Source: Pseudomonadota bacterium (GTDB lineage: Bacteria; Desulfobacterota; Binatia; UBA1149). From it: a DNA stretch of 64,000 nucleotides. A model generated the notes under the pieces. The model saw only the letters and a list, made by a program, of their open reading frames with translations, ran no database searches and was not told where the DNA came from. Both the position numbers and the translations under genes were made by a program. Shown piece after piece: positions 52,078 to 61,723 of this stretch (its first letter is position 1; every line of letters begins with the position of its first letter). The stretch covers positions 17,345 to 81,344 of the forward strand of contig JACNKC010000115.1 of the NCBI GenBank assembly GCA_014382245.1. The letters run 5' to 3'.

Positions 52078-52827
52078 ATGCTCGTAACGGCCAACGGCAG
52101 GCAGATCTCCTGCGAAATCGAAGGACCCGCTGATGCTCCGGCGGTGGTCTTTGTCCACGGCCTGGCTGCCTCGGGCTCGGTGTGGGCAGAGCAGGCCGGG
52201 CTTCTCAGCCAGCGCTTTCGTACTGTTCGTTTCGACATGAGGTCGCACGGCGATTCTTCGCCCGACCCTGCACCCTGTACCCGTTCTGACCTCGTGGCCG
52301 ACCTGGCCGGCCTTCTCGACGCGCTCGACCTCGCGTCGGTGTCGCTGGTGGGCCACTCGGCCGGCGGCGTGGTGGCCATGCAGTCAGCCGTCGAGATTTC
52401 CGAGCGGGTGGACAGCCTGGTGCTGGTGGGTACGGCCAGCGAGTGCAACGAGCGCACGGCCGCATGGTACCGCTCCACGGCAGATACGGCGGCCACCGAG
52501 GGTGGCGAGTCGGCTATGAAGGCCATGGGCATGAAGAGGGGCTCTGGCCCCGTGCCCGACGGTGCCGGCCTGGGGCAGATGGCGCGCGCGATGGCGAGCA
52601 TCAACGACGAGCCGCTGACCGAGGCCCTGCGTGCGGTCGAAATACCGACGTTGATCATCGTCGGCGACAAGGATTTCCTGGGCGCCGGCGGGTCGGTGAT
52701 ACTCAGCCGCACGATAGCCGGCAGTGAACTGGAGATCGTTGAAGGCCGTGGCCACGGCATCTACATAGAGGACCCCGGGTGGTTTGCCACTCGCGTTGGC
52801 GATTTTATCGCCGCGGTAGTTTTCTAA
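52078..52827 (+). CDS. Alpha/beta hydrolase
   Basis: 249 residues from the ATG at 52078; a longer frame starts at 52045. The fold elements are VVFVHGLAASGSVWAEQ (oxyanion), nucleophile Ser in SLVGHSAGGVVAMQS, Asp in LIIVGDKDFLG and His in VEGRGHGIYIEDPGWF. Its small size and cap fit the esterase/lactonase/haloperoxidase-like group. The substrate is unknown. Its stop overlaps the miaB stop on the other strand by 3 nt. Confidence 0.88.
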   Translation: MLVTANGRQISCEIEGPADAPAVVFVHGLAASGSVWAEQAGLLSQRFRTVRFDMRSHGDSSPDPAPCTRSDLVADLAGLLDALDLASVSLVGHSAGGVVAMQSAVEISERVDSLVLVGTASECNERTAAWYRSTADTAATEGGESAMKAMGMKRGSGPVPDGAGLGQMARAMASINDEPLTEALRAVEIPTLIIVGDKDFLGAGGSVILSRTIAGSELEIVEGRGHGIYIEDPGWFATRVGDFIAAVVF

Positions 52828-54173
52828 GCAACGCGCTGGCCGCGCAGGGTGTGCGGGCCCGTCGCTTCTATCTTCACGTCCACGAGCTCACCGACCGTGG
52901 CCCCGTGCGGGTCGAACACCACCGTCTTGTACTGGCGGTTCTTTCCCGCCAGCCAACCGGCCTGCTTCTTCGCCGGCGAGTCGGCCAGCACCTGGGTCAG
53001 CTGCCCCAGCATTCGCTCGTTTATGGCCCCTGCGCGCACCTGCTGCTCGTCGATCAGCCGGCTCAGCCGCGCCGATTTTTCTTCTTCGCTCACGGTCTCT
53101 TCGATGTTCTCGGCCCGCGTGCGCTCGCGTCGCGAGTACTTGAACATGTAGGCGTGGTCAAAACCGACTTCGTCCATTACCGCCGAGGTGGCTTCAAAGT
53201 CGCTCTCGCCCTCACCCGGGAATCCCACGATGATGTCGGTCGACAGGGCGATGTCGGGCACAGCGGCGCGCACCTGATCAACCAAGCGCAGGTACTGCTC
53301 CATGTCGTGGCCCCTGTCCATGGCCTTGAGCACGCGGTCGGACCCGCTCTGCAGGGGCAGGTGCAGTTGCGGCATCACCTTGTCGCAGTCGGCCATGGCC
53401 TCTATGTCGCGCGCGCTCATGTCGGCCGGATGGGGAGAGGTAAAGCGCAGCCGCTCGATGCCGTCTACCGTCGAGGACATCCTCAGCAGCGCGGCAAAGT
53501 CGACCCCGTCGTGCTCGTAGGCGTTCACGGTCTGCCCGAGCAATACGACTTCCTTGTAGCCCTGCTCAGCGATGCTACGCAGCTCGTTGAGCAACACCGG
53601 GGCGGGCAGGCTGCGTTCGCGACCGCGCACGTATGGCACAACGCAGAAGGCACAGAAGCGGTTGCAGCCGCGCATGATGGTCAGCCACGCCCGCGTGCCC
53701 TCGCCGCGCACGGGGCTTATGTCCGCGTAGGTCTCGTCGCGGTCAAGCCGGAGTTGGGCAAAGCCGCCCTCGGCGTTGAGGAGTTCGCCCAGTCCGCGGT
53801 AGCCGTCCGGGCCCACCACGAAATCAAGGCCGGGGATGGCGGCGAGAAGTTTTTCGCGGTGGTGCTGCGCCATGCAGCCCGCCAGTCCTATGCGCACGCG
53901 CGAGTTGCGGCTGGCCGATATGAGCGCTCGCACGCGTTGGGCCACGCGTTGCTCGGCGTGTTCGCGTATGGCGCAGGTGTTGAGCAGCACGACACCGGCG
54001 TCCAGCGGGTCGGCCACCGGCCGGTAGCCAGCCTTTTCAAGCACGCCCTGTATCAGCTCGCTGTCGGCCAGGTTCATCTGGCAGCCATAGGTCTCCAGGT
54101 AGAACCCGCGTTGCCGCGAGGCCTCGGCCACGGTCGAGAGACCGGCGTCCTGCTTGTCGGCTGCCGACTGCAT
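52824..54173 (-). CDS. miaB: tRNA-2-methylthio-N6-dimethylallyladenosine synthase
   Basis: 449 residues from the ATG at 54173, the normal size; the open frame continues 43 codons further with a TTG, which is unlikely. It adds a methylthio group to i6A37 of tRNA. The N-terminal UPF0004 domain begins FYLETYGCQMNLADSELI with Cys for the auxiliary cluster. The radical-SAM motif CxxxCxxC is in GCNRFCAFCVVPYVRG, and the TRAM domain closes at the C-terminus (YKTVVFDPHGATVGELVDVKIEA). Divergent from moaB. Confidence 0.95.
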   Translation of the reverse strand: MQSAADKQDAGLSTVAEASRQRGFYLETYGCQMNLADSELIQGVLEKAGYRPVADPLDAGVVLLNTCAIREHAEQRVAQRVRALISASRNSRVRIGLAGCMAQHHREKLLAAIPGLDFVVGPDGYRGLGELLNAEGGFAQLRLDRDETYADISPVRGEGTRAWLTIMRGCNRFCAFCVVPYVRGRERSLPAPVLLNELRSIAEQGYKEVVLLGQTVNAYEHDGVDFAALLRMSSTVDGIERLRFTSPHPADMSARDIEAMADCDKVMPQLHLPLQSGSDRVLKAMDRGHDMEQYLRLVDQVRAAVPDIALSTDIIVGFPGEGESDFEATSAVMDEVGFDHAYMFKYSRRERTRAENIEETVSEEEKSARLSRLIDEQQVRAGAINERMLGQLTQVLADSPAKKQAGWLAGKNRQYKTVVFDPHGATVGELVDVKIEATGPHTLRGQRVA

Positions 54174-54310
54174 TTGCTTCTTATAGCGCGCGCCCGGGTC
54201 CGCGGGAAACGAGGCGGCGTATAGCGAGGCGGCATGTCTCGCGCCCTTGCTGCGCGATCGCCCCCGGGGCTGCGCTTGGTCTTGTGCAGCAACCGTGGAC
54301 AATACGGGAC

Positions 54311-54829
54311 TTGAGCGTTCACGAGCACAGAAAGGACGGGCAGCGCGCGGTAGCCTGCGTGGTCGTCACGGTTTCAGACACGCGCACGGCCGAAAACGAT
54401 TCGTCAGGCGACGAACTGCAGGCGCGACTTGAGCAGGCGGGCCACCGGGTGGCCTCCCGCGAGCTCGTGGCCGACGAACCCGATCTCGTGCGTGCCCTGC
54501 TCGAGGGGCTGCTGGCGGCGGGCGACGCGGATGCAGTGATCCTCACCGGTGGCACCGGCCTGGCCCCGCGGGACGGCACCTTCGAGGTGGTGGACTCGCT
54601 GCTCGACAAGAGGCTCGACGGTTTCGGCGAGCTCTTTCGCTCGCTCAGCTACGAAGAGATAGGCGCCGCGGCGATGCTCTCCCGCGCCGTGGCCGGCGTG
54701 GTGGGCGAGGTGCTGTTGTTCTCGCTGCCCGGCTCCACGGCAGCCTGCCGGCTGGCGGCTGAGAAGCTGCTCGTGCCCGAGCTGGGGCACCTGGTCGCGC
54801 TGGTAAGGCCGGCAGCGGAACAACGATGA
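54311..54829 (+). CDS. moaB: Molybdenum cofactor biosynthesis protein MoaB/MogA family
   Basis: 172 residues from the TTG at 54311, which gives the family N-terminus MSVHEHRKDG; a GTG at 54284 adds nine residues. It is the molybdopterin adenylyltransferase fold. Visible are VVVTVSDTRTAENDSSGDELQARL and AVILTGGTGLAPRDGTFEVVDSLLDKRLDGFGELFRSLSYEEIG (GGTG and the RD-x-T-E type loop). It overlaps moaD by 4 nt (ATGA) in a moaB-moaD-moaE set. Confidence 0.93.
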   Translation: MSVHEHRKDGQRAVACVVVTVSDTRTAENDSSGDELQARLEQAGHRVASRELVADEPDLVRALLEGLLAAGDADAVILTGGTGLAPRDGTFEVVDSLLDKRLDGFGELFRSLSYEEIGAAAMLSRAVAGVVGEVLLFSLPGSTAACRLAAEKLLVPELGHLVALVRPAAEQR

Positions 54830-55131
54830 GCGCCATAAGTATCCGCGTGCTCTACTTCGGGATCGTCCGCGAGCGCCTCGGCCTGCACGACGAGCAGCTC
54901 CAGCTGGCCGCCGACAGCACGGTGGCAGAGCTGCTGGCCCACCTGTCGCACAAGCGCGGGCTCAACGAGGCCGGCGTCGCCAGCTTGAGGGTGGCGGTCA
55001 ACCGCGAGTACGTGGACAACGGGCACAAGTTGGCCGACGGTGACGAGGCCGCCATTATTCCGCCGGTGAGCGGTGGCCGTGGCCAGAAGGAACCTGGCCG
55101 CAAGGAAAGCGGCGACAGGGAAACAGGATGA
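54826..55131 (+). CDS. moaD: Molybdopterin synthase sulfur carrier subunit with C-terminal extension
   Basis: 101 residues. A ubiquitin-like fold with VLYFGIVRERLGL near the start and IIPPVSGG at residues 77-84, where MoaD normally ends in Gly-Gly. Here 17 residues follow (RGQKEPGRKESGDRETG). Activation of MoaD as thiocarboxylate needs a free Gly-Gly, so the tail would have to be removed. It overlaps moaB and moaE by ATGA. Confidence 0.9.
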   Translation: MSAISIRVLYFGIVRERLGLHDEQLQLAADSTVAELLAHLSHKRGLNEAGVASLRVAVNREYVDNGHKLADGDEAAIIPPVSGGRGQKEPGRKESGDRETG

Positions 55132-55580
55132 TAGAAATAACCGAAACGATTATCGACGTGGCGGCCGTCGAGGCGGCCGTCGGGGGACCGGGCGCTGGCG
55201 CCGTTGTGACCTTTATGGGCACCACCAGGGACAGTAACCGGGGGCGCCGCGTTATCAGCCTGGAGTACGAAGTCTACGCCGAAATGGCGGTCGAACAGCT
55301 CACGGGCATCGCCGATGACATACGCTCTCGCTGGCCGGGATCCGCGGTGGCCATGGTGCACCGCAGCGGCAAAGTCGAGATAGGCGAAGCCAGCGTCGTA
55401 ATAGCGGTCTCAACCCCGCACCGGGTCGAGGCCTTCGAGGCCTGCCGCTACGCCATCGACCAGCTCAAGCACGTGGCGCCGATATGGAAGAAAGAAACCT
55501 TTGAGGGTGGCGAGGTGTGGATAGGTTCGCTGGCCGATTGCGATCACGGCGACGACCAACACGCTGACGACAGCAACTGA
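55128..55580 (+). CDS. moaE: Molybdopterin synthase catalytic subunit
   Basis: 150 residues. It converts precursor Z (cPMP) to molybdopterin with MoaD. Motifs include GAVVTFMGTTRDSNRGRRVISLEYEVYAEMA (residues about 24-54), HRSGKVEIGEASVVIAVSTPHRVEAFEACRY and the catalytic Lys segment PIWKKETFEGGEVWIG. A short Asp/His-rich tail follows. The start overlaps the moaD stop (ATGA). Confidence 0.95.
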   Translation: MIEITETIIDVAAVEAAVGGPGAGAVVTFMGTTRDSNRGRRVISLEYEVYAEMAVEQLTGIADDIRSRWPGSAVAMVHRSGKVEIGEASVVIAVSTPHRVEAFEACRYAIDQLKHVAPIWKKETFEGGEVWIGSLADCDHGDDQHADDSN

Positions 55581-55583
55581 GCT

Positions 55584-56375
55584 TCAGCTTTCTTTGGCGG
55601 GTACGAGCGGCCTGTTGTCGGCTGCTATACCCCAAGCGTCGCTGGTCGCGAGAAAGTAGTCGAAGAGTACTCCCTGCATTACGAGCATGGTCAGTTGCCA
55701 GACCATCACGAAGGGCAGCTGCATCTCGGGCGGTACCACGAGTGCGCCGGCCGGACCGAGGTTGATCAGGAACACGTATGGCGTCAGTCGCCAGCGACAG
55801 GCAGCAGTGAGGTGGCTGCTGGCAAACAGCGGCCAAAGCCACGGCACCGCGCCCTTGAGCGCCGGGCGCACACCACTGAGCAAAGCGCCGAGGTCTTCGC
55901 GCCGCTGCAGCACGACCACGAAGGGCAGCAGGCAGAAGCGTACGAACAGCGAGAGGTAGACTATTATGCCCACTGCCGCCGACACGGCGGGCATCAGCTC
56001 GCTGCCGCGGGTAGCCAGCATGGTACCGGCCACTGCCACCGTGGCAGCGGCGGCGCAAAGCAGGGCAGCCAGCATACCGAAGAGCAGCAGGCCCAGCCCG
56101 CGTTCGGCGAACAGCGCCAGCACTTCGCGCCAGCCCACGGTAACGCCCAGGTGGGCGGCGTGAAACAGCACTACCGGCAGGAACATCATCAGCAGGGCGA
56201 TGGGAACGGTGAGCAGGGCCGACAGGGCCCCGGCGCTGCCGTCGACCGGGCCGGCGGCGGCAAGCACGGCCAGCAGGGCGGCCAGCCCCAGCCACAACGC
56301 GAGATCGCGACGCACCAGTCTCCAGGCCCTGCGCATCTCCGCAGGAAAAATTACGAACAGCCAGTTGATGATCAC
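55584..56375 (-). CDS. Hypothetical multi-pass membrane protein
   Basis: 263 residues from a GTG with GGAGAGG 8 nt upstream. About five to six hydrophobic segments (LALWLGLAALLAVLAAA, TVPIALLMMFLPVVLF, LLLFGMLAALLCAAAATV, AVGIIVYLSLFVRFCLLPFVVVL). The arrangement resembles DUF4013-type or glycerophosphoryl-diester-related membrane domain proteins, but I cannot assign it. It converges with moaE, with three bases between the stops. Confidence 0.65.
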   Translation of the reverse strand: MIINWLFVIFPAEMRRAWRLVRRDLALWLGLAALLAVLAAAGPVDGSAGALSALLTVPIALLMMFLPVVLFHAAHLGVTVGWREVLALFAERGLGLLLFGMLAALLCAAAATVAVAGTMLATRGSELMPAVSAAVGIIVYLSLFVRFCLLPFVVVLQRREDLGALLSGVRPALKGAVPWLWPLFASSHLTAACRWRLTPYVFLINLGPAGALVVPPEMQLPFVMVWQLTMLVMQGVLFDYFLATSDAWGIAADNRPLVPAKES

Positions 56376-56511
56376 CGCGTATGCCTCTCCCCACGGTTAG
56401 CCTGTGCGTGCCCGGCGGGCAAGCGGTGGCGGGCGCGCGTATTGCCCCAACGCCTGTGTTCAACGCTCAGAGGTCGTGGTAGCCTTGGGAGTCGTGGTTC
56501 TGTTCTCTAAG

Positions 56512-58260
56512 ATGACTCGCCGGGGCATCGCCTGCCTGCTCGTGGCGGCGTTTGCGCAGGCCTGCGCTCCCGGCGCTGCGCGGCTGAACGGGCGGGGCCT
56601 TTCGGACCTGCCCCAGACCTATGCCGACATGGAAATAAGCGCCGCCGACCAGGCACGCGGTCACTTCCTGGTCTCGTTGGTGGCAGCCGATGAAGGCGAC
56701 AACCAGCGCGCCACCCGCGAGATGCAGCTCGCGGTTTCGCTGGACCCCGACGAGCCCTTGCTGCGCGAGCGCCTGTTGCACCTCTACATACGCTCCGGCC
56801 AACTCGACATGGCCCTGGCCCAGGCCAGCTTGCTGGCCGACATCGCCCCCGACGATTTCAAGAACCAGGTTCTGGTGGCCGACCTGCTGGTGTCATTGGC
56901 CCGCTATGAAGAGGCAATAGAGCAGCACTTACTGCTGCTGGTCGAACATCCCGACAACGTGGAGGTGCTCGTGCAGCTGGGCGCGCTCTACAACCGTACC
57001 GGCAACTACGAAGAGGCCGTCGCCGTGCTCGAGAAGGCGACCTTTTATGATCCCGACTCGGCCATCGCTATTTCCTATCTCGGTCGTTCCTACGCTTTGT
57101 CGGGTGACTTCGAGCGCGCGAGTGTGTCGTACCGCAGGGCCACTGAGCTGGGCCCGGTGTCAGACCAGGTATACCTGGAGATGGGCTATGTCTACACGCG
57201 CCTGGAGCTGACCGAGCAGGCCATCGAATCTTACCAGCGTGCGCTCGACTTCAACCCCGACCTGCTGGCCGCGCGCAGGGAGCTCGGCAAGTTGTACGTA
57301 AGCCAGGGGCAACTGGACCAAGCCCTGGAGCAGTACGAGGACTTGATGCCGCGCGAGGTCGACCCTGTCGACACGCAGGTCAAGATAGGCTTGATAAGCC
57401 TGCGGCGGGGCGACTACGACAGGGCGCGCACGGAGTTCGAGTTGGCGCTGGCCGCCAGGCCCGACGATGGCAGGGTGCGCTACTACCTTGCCAACACCTA
57501 CCTGCAGGAGGGCGACACCAGGGAGGCAGAGCGCCAGTTGCGGCGCATACCCACCGACTCGGCGCACTTCGCGCAGGGCAGCATGGACCTCGCCCATGTG
57601 CTGGTGGCATCCGAACGGATTAGCGACGCCATAGAGGTACTCGGCGCGGTGGTGAAGGTGGACCGCGACAATGTTGACGCGTTACGATTCCTGGTCTCGC
57701 TCTACTCGAGCTCGCACGACTACCAGCGCGCCCTCAAGGCGGCCCGGGTGCTGGTGGACGCTTACCCCGGAAACGATTCCTACCTCTACCTCGAGGCGCT
57801 GGTAAACGATGAAATGGGGCGGCGCGAGGAGGCTAATCGATTGCTCAGGCAGGTACTCGAGATCAACCCCGAAAATGGCATGGCGCTCAACCACCTCGGC
57901 TACACTTTTGCCGACAGCGGCGAGAATCTCGACGAGGCCGAGGACCTCATACGCCGTGCGCTGGTGGTCTACCCCAACGATGGAGCCATCCTCGACAGCC
58001 TGGGTTGGGTTTACTACCAGAAGGGAGACTACGAGTCGGCGGTGGTGGAGCTTGAGCGTGCGATGGAGCTGATAGGCCACGACCCGGTGGTGCGTGAGCA
58101 CCTGGCCGACGCTTACGTCAAGGTGGGGCGGATGGCCGAAGCCCGGCGGGCTTACCGTGACAGCGCCGCCCGCGGCAAGGATCACGACCTGGTTGAGCGG
58201 GTGAGGGGCAAGCTCAGGGACCTGGAGAAACAGCTGTCCGCGACCCCGCCGGAGCTGTAG
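56512..58260 (+). CDS. TPR-repeat lipoprotein
   Basis: 582 residues from the ATG at 56512; a longer frame starts at 56404. A signal peptide ends in the lipobox FAQAC. The remainder is tandem TPRs (about 14), for example VEVLVQLGALYNRTGNYEEAVAVLEKATFYDPD (span) and ILDSLGWVYYQKGDYESAVVELERAMEL near the C-terminus. It is probably an outer-membrane-anchored protein for protein-protein contacts. Its TAG stop overlaps the GTG of the LolB-like gene by one base, placing it first in an operon with the Dpp-type transporter. Confidence 0.85.
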   Translation: MTRRGIACLLVAAFAQACAPGAARLNGRGLSDLPQTYADMEISAADQARGHFLVSLVAADEGDNQRATREMQLAVSLDPDEPLLRERLLHLYIRSGQLDMALAQASLLADIAPDDFKNQVLVADLLVSLARYEEAIEQHLLLLVEHPDNVEVLVQLGALYNRTGNYEEAVAVLEKATFYDPDSAIAISYLGRSYALSGDFERASVSYRRATELGPVSDQVYLEMGYVYTRLELTEQAIESYQRALDFNPDLLAARRELGKLYVSQGQLDQALEQYEDLMPREVDPVDTQVKIGLISLRRGDYDRARTEFELALAARPDDGRVRYYLANTYLQEGDTREAERQLRRIPTDSAHFAQGSMDLAHVLVASERISDAIEVLGAVVKVDRDNVDALRFLVSLYSSSHDYQRALKAARVLVDAYPGNDSYLYLEALVNDEMGRREEANRLLRQVLEINPENGMALNHLGYTFADSGENLDEAEDLIRRALVVYPNDGAILDSLGWVYYQKGDYESAVVELERAMELIGHDPVVREHLADAYVKVGRMAEARRAYRDSAARGKDHDLVERVRGKLRDLEKQLSATPPEL

Positions 58261-59051
58261 TGAACAGGCAGCCGCCGGCGATCTCGTGCGCGGTGATGTT
58301 TTCTGTCGTCGCGTTGACGCTTGGCGCGTGCTCCACGCAGGGCGGCAACGCCTTGGAGCTCGCCCACTGCACAAGCCAGGCCGACCTGCAGGCGGCGTTC
58401 GTCGAGCGCGAGCAGTCCGTGGCCACCTTCAGGGGGCAGGCCCGCTTCGAGTACGAAGGGCCGCAGGCTCATCGCAAGCTATCGTGGATGGTGAGCGTGG
58501 ACGGTGCTGCACGGTTGCGCATTGACGTGATGACGGCCTTCGGCCCGGCCTGGTCGGTCACGGTGGAGGGCGGCCGCGTCGCCGCCTGGGATCGTGGTGA
58601 AGGAGTACTTTACCTTGGAACGGCGGGCCGCCAGAGCCTCGCGCGCATGACTGATCTCGACCTGCCGCTTAACGACATGATCTACCTGCTACGCGGTCTT
58701 CCACCGGCCACTGCCGGGGATGTTCTTGCCAGGGCATGGTCGTCGGACGACGGCTGCACGGTCTCGTCGGGTTCCGACGGCGCAGATCGCTGGTCGGCCA
58801 CGCTGCGCGCACGGGCAAGTGATGTCGTGGAGGCCCGGCGCTACGGTTCAAGCGGCGAGGTTTCGTGGCGCGCGCAGTTCAAGGATTGGAAGAAAACCGA
58901 CGGTGCGCGCCTGCCGCACGAGTTGCAGTTGGAGCTTTCCGACGGGGGCAGGATACGGCTGGTATACTCGAGAATCTGGCGAAACCTCGACATGGGCGAC
59001 GAGCTGTTTCGGCTTGAGCCCGGCCCGGGGGTAAAAATAGTGGAGGTCTGA
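58260..59051 (+). CDS. LolB-like lipoprotein
   Basis: 263 residues. Lipobox LTLGAC after a signal peptide. The mature part has the open-barrel, LolB/DUF4292-like pattern (ATFRGQARFEYEGPQAHRKLSWMVSVD, LRIDVMTAFGPAWSVTVEGGRVAAW and VYSRIWRNLDMGDELFRLEPGPG), as seen in outer-membrane lipoprotein acceptors. LolB proper inserts lipoproteins into the outer membrane. The link is by fold pattern only. It is sandwiched between the TPR lipoprotein and the peptide-binding protein, overlapping each by one base. Confidence 0.7.
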   Translation: MNRQPPAISCAVMFSVVALTLGACSTQGGNALELAHCTSQADLQAAFVEREQSVATFRGQARFEYEGPQAHRKLSWMVSVDGAARLRIDVMTAFGPAWSVTVEGGRVAAWDRGEGVLYLGTAGRQSLARMTDLDLPLNDMIYLLRGLPPATAGDVLARAWSSDDGCTVSSGSDGADRWSATLRARASDVVEARRYGSSGEVSWRAQFKDWKKTDGARLPHELQLELSDGGRIRLVYSRIWRNLDMGDELFRLEPGPGVKIVEV

Positions 59052-60742
59052 TGTTGCGGCTGCAAATAAACAAGACGAGGCCAGTGTCGGGGCACAGGAT
59101 GCATGGCCTGGTGCTGGCGGTGGCCTTGCTGGCCCTGGCGGGCTGCAAGTCCGGCCCCGGCGGCAACGACGCTGGCCCGGTGGCCGACATCGATCTTTCA
59201 CCCGCCACGGGTGGCGCCATACTCGAGGGCAGCATCGGCGATGCCTCCAATCTTATTCCCATGCTCGCCGGCGATAGTTCGTCGCACTCGGTGGCATCGC
59301 TGGTGTTCGACCCCTTGCTCACTTACGACCGCAACCAGGACCAGCTCGAGCCCAGGCTCGCGAGCAGCTGGGACGTGAGCGAAGACGGGCTGGAGATCAC
59401 CTTTCACCTGCGCGAGGACGTGCGCTGGCAAGACGGCGAGCCGTTTACGGCCCGCGACATAGAGTATGGTTTCAAGACCATCACCGACCCCACGACCCTG
59501 ACGGCCTACGCGGAGGACTACCGGCAGGTTTCGCTCTTTGAGGTCATCGACGACTTTACGTTCAAGGTCACTTACGACAAACCCTTTGCCCCGGCGCTGG
59601 CCAGTTGGAACAATCTCGTGGTCTTGCCACGCCACCTGCTCGAGGGGCGCGACATAAACTCAGCCACCGACTTTGCCCGCCACCCGGTGGGCCTGGGCCG
59701 CTACAAGCTGGAGAGCTGGACCGCCGGCACCGATATCTCGCTGCAGGCCAACCACGACTACTACCGTGGTCGCCCGTACGTGGAGCGCGTGGTCTACCGC
59801 ATCATACCCGACCAGCAGACCCAGTTTCTTGAGCTCAAGACGGGCGGCCTGGACATGATGGGGCTCACCCCGTTGCAGTACAGTCGCCAGACCTCGAGCG
59901 ACGCCTTCAAGAATAATTTTGCCCGATACAAGTACCTCGCCAACAGCTACACCTATCTTGGCTACAACCTGCGCAACGATCTGTTCAAGGACCAACGAGT
60001 GCGGCGGGCCTTGAGCCACGCGATAAATAAACAGGAAATTGTCGACGCGGTACTGCTCGGGCTGGGTGCACCGGCCCGGGTACCGTACAAGCCCGGTACT
60101 TTCTGGCACAATGACAGCATCGAGGACCTCGCTTTTGACCCCGCCCGCTCACGGCAACTGCTGGCCGAGGCCGGCTGGAACGACAGCGATGACAACGGTG
60201 TGCTCGACCGCGAGGGCAAGGAGTTCGAGTTTAAGATTCTCACCAACCAGGGCAACGATTTGCGCTTGAAGACCGCCACTATCATACAGCGGCGCTTCAA
60301 GGAGATCGGCGTCAAGGCTGACGTCAGGGTCATAGAGTGGTCGGCGTTCATCAACGACTTTGTCGACAAGCGCGCGTTCGACGCGGTGGTGCTGGGCTGG
60401 TCGCTGGGCCTGGACCCCGACCAGTACGATATATGGCACTCGTCAAAGACCTCCGAGAAGGAGTTTAATGTCGTGTCGTTTGCCGACCAGGAGGTCGACG
60501 ACCTGCTCGATAGCGCGCGTCGCAGCTTCGATAGGCAGGAGCGCAAGAAGGCCTACGACAGGTTCCAGGAAATACTCGTCGAGCAGCAGCCCTACACGTT
60601 TCTCTACGTTGCCGAGAGCCTGCCTGCCGTCCACCGTCGCTTTCACGGTATAGAGCCCGCGCCGGCGGGCATCGCCTATAACTTCGAACGCTGGTACGTA
60701 CCCACTGCCCTGCAGAAACACTCGCTGAGCCCGGGGGGCTGA
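59051..60742 (+). CDS. dppA: Peptide/nickel ABC transporter substrate-binding lipoprotein (family 5)
   Basis: 563 residues. Lipobox LALAGC near residue 34; a start at Met17 would give a tighter signal peptide. The extracellular domain has the family-5 pattern: LVFDPLLTYDRNQDQLEPRLASSWDVSEDGLEITFHLREDVRWQDGEPFTARDIEYGF (span about residues 80-140), VRRALSHAINKQEIVDAVLLG and VVLGWSLGLDPDQYDIWHS. It captures oligopeptides (or nickel or other solutes) for the DppBCDF transporter encoded directly after it. Confidence 0.9.
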   Translation: MLRLQINKTRPVSGHRMHGLVLAVALLALAGCKSGPGGNDAGPVADIDLSPATGGAILEGSIGDASNLIPMLAGDSSSHSVASLVFDPLLTYDRNQDQLEPRLASSWDVSEDGLEITFHLREDVRWQDGEPFTARDIEYGFKTITDPTTLTAYAEDYRQVSLFEVIDDFTFKVTYDKPFAPALASWNNLVVLPRHLLEGRDINSATDFARHPVGLGRYKLESWTAGTDISLQANHDYYRGRPYVERVVYRIIPDQQTQFLELKTGGLDMMGLTPLQYSRQTSSDAFKNNFARYKYLANSYTYLGYNLRNDLFKDQRVRRALSHAINKQEIVDAVLLGLGAPARVPYKPGTFWHNDSIEDLAFDPARSRQLLAEAGWNDSDDNGVLDREGKEFEFKILTNQGNDLRLKTATIIQRRFKEIGVKADVRVIEWSAFINDFVDKRAFDAVVLGWSLGLDPDQYDIWHSSKTSEKEFNVVSFADQEVDDLLDSARRSFDRQERKKAYDRFQEILVEQQPYTFLYVAESLPAVHRRFHGIEPAPAGIAYNFERWYVPTALQKHSLSPGG

Positions 60743-60748
60743 GTCGGC

Positions 60749-61723
60749 GTGATCGCCTATCTCTCCCGTCGACTGCTCGGCCTCGTACCGCTGCTGCTCG
60801 GCATCACGCTCATTTCTTTCATGGTCATCCACGTGGCGCCTGGTTCGCCAATGGATCTTCTCACCGACATGAATCCCGACGCGAGCCCCGAGCTCCGCGA
60901 CCGCCTGGCCGAGCACTGGGGGCTCGATGAACCGCTGCCCGTGCAGTACGCGATGTGGCTCAAGCGCGTAGTTGTGGGCGACTTCGGCAATTCGCTGTCG
61001 CGCGATCCGCGGCCGGTCATCGACAAGGTGGCAGAGGCCCTGCCCGTGACCCTGGTGCTCAACCTGATGTCGCTGTGCCTGGTCATGGCCGCGGCGATTC
61101 CCATAGGCGTTTACTCGGCCACCCACCCTTACTCGCGCAGTGACCGCGCGGCCACGGTGTTCGTGTTCCTGGGCTTTGCCATGCCCACTTTCTGGCTGGC
61201 ACTGTTGTGCATGATGCTGTTCGGCGTGGAGCTGGCCTGGTTGCCGGTGTCGGGCCTGCAGTCGTTGGACTACAACTCGCTCGGGCCGTGGGGCAAGGTG
61301 CTCGACCGCGCGCGGCACCTGCTGCTGCCGGTGTCGATCGCGGCCATCACCAGCCTTGCGGGCATGTCGCGCTACATGCGTTCGAGCATGCTCGAGGTTT
61401 TTCGCCAGGACTACGTGACCACGGCGCGGGCCAAGGGACTTTCCGAACGCGTGGTGGTCTACCGGCACGCGCTGCGTAACGCCATGCTGCCGGTCATCAC
61501 CCTGCTGGGACTGTCGGTGCCGGGTCTCATTGGCGGATCGGTGATTTTTGAAACCATTTTCGCCATCCCGGGTATGGGCAGGCTTTTTTACAGCAGCGTA
61601 ATGGGTCGTGACTACACGGTGGTCATGGGCGTACTGGTCATCGGCGCGGTACTCACGCTGCTGGGCAACCTGCTGGCGGATGTTTCCTACGCGATCGCCG
61701 ACCCGAGGTTGAGGCGAAGATGA
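60749..61723 (+). CDS. dppB: Dipeptide-type ABC transporter permease
   Basis: 324 residues from a GTG. Six membrane helices in the DppB/OppB arrangement: N-terminal [34 protein letters not shown], then the EAA loop [34 protein letters not shown]. It forms the channel with DppC. It overlaps dppC by ATGA. Confidence 0.94.
   Translation: MIAYLSRRLLGLVPLLLGITLISFMVIHVAPGSPMDLLTDMNPDASPELRDRLAEHWGLDEPLPVQYAMWLKRVVVGDFGNSLSRDPRPVIDKVAEALPVTLVLNLMSLCLVMAAAIPIGVYSATHPYSRSDRAATVFVFLGFAMPTFWLALLCMMLFGVELAWLPVSGLQSLDYNSLGPWGKVLDRARHLLLPVSIAAITSLAGMSRYMRSSMLEVFRQDYVTTARAKGLSERVVVYRHALRNAMLPVITLLGLSVPGLIGGSVIFETIFAIPGMGRLFYSSVMGRDYTVVMGVLVIGAVLTLLGNLLADVSYAIADPRLRRR

Noticed and set aside
52779..54224. 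Long plus-strand open frame (481 codons) opposite miaB
   Set aside because: Composition is that of a shadow frame; MiaB motifs on the other strand are decisive.
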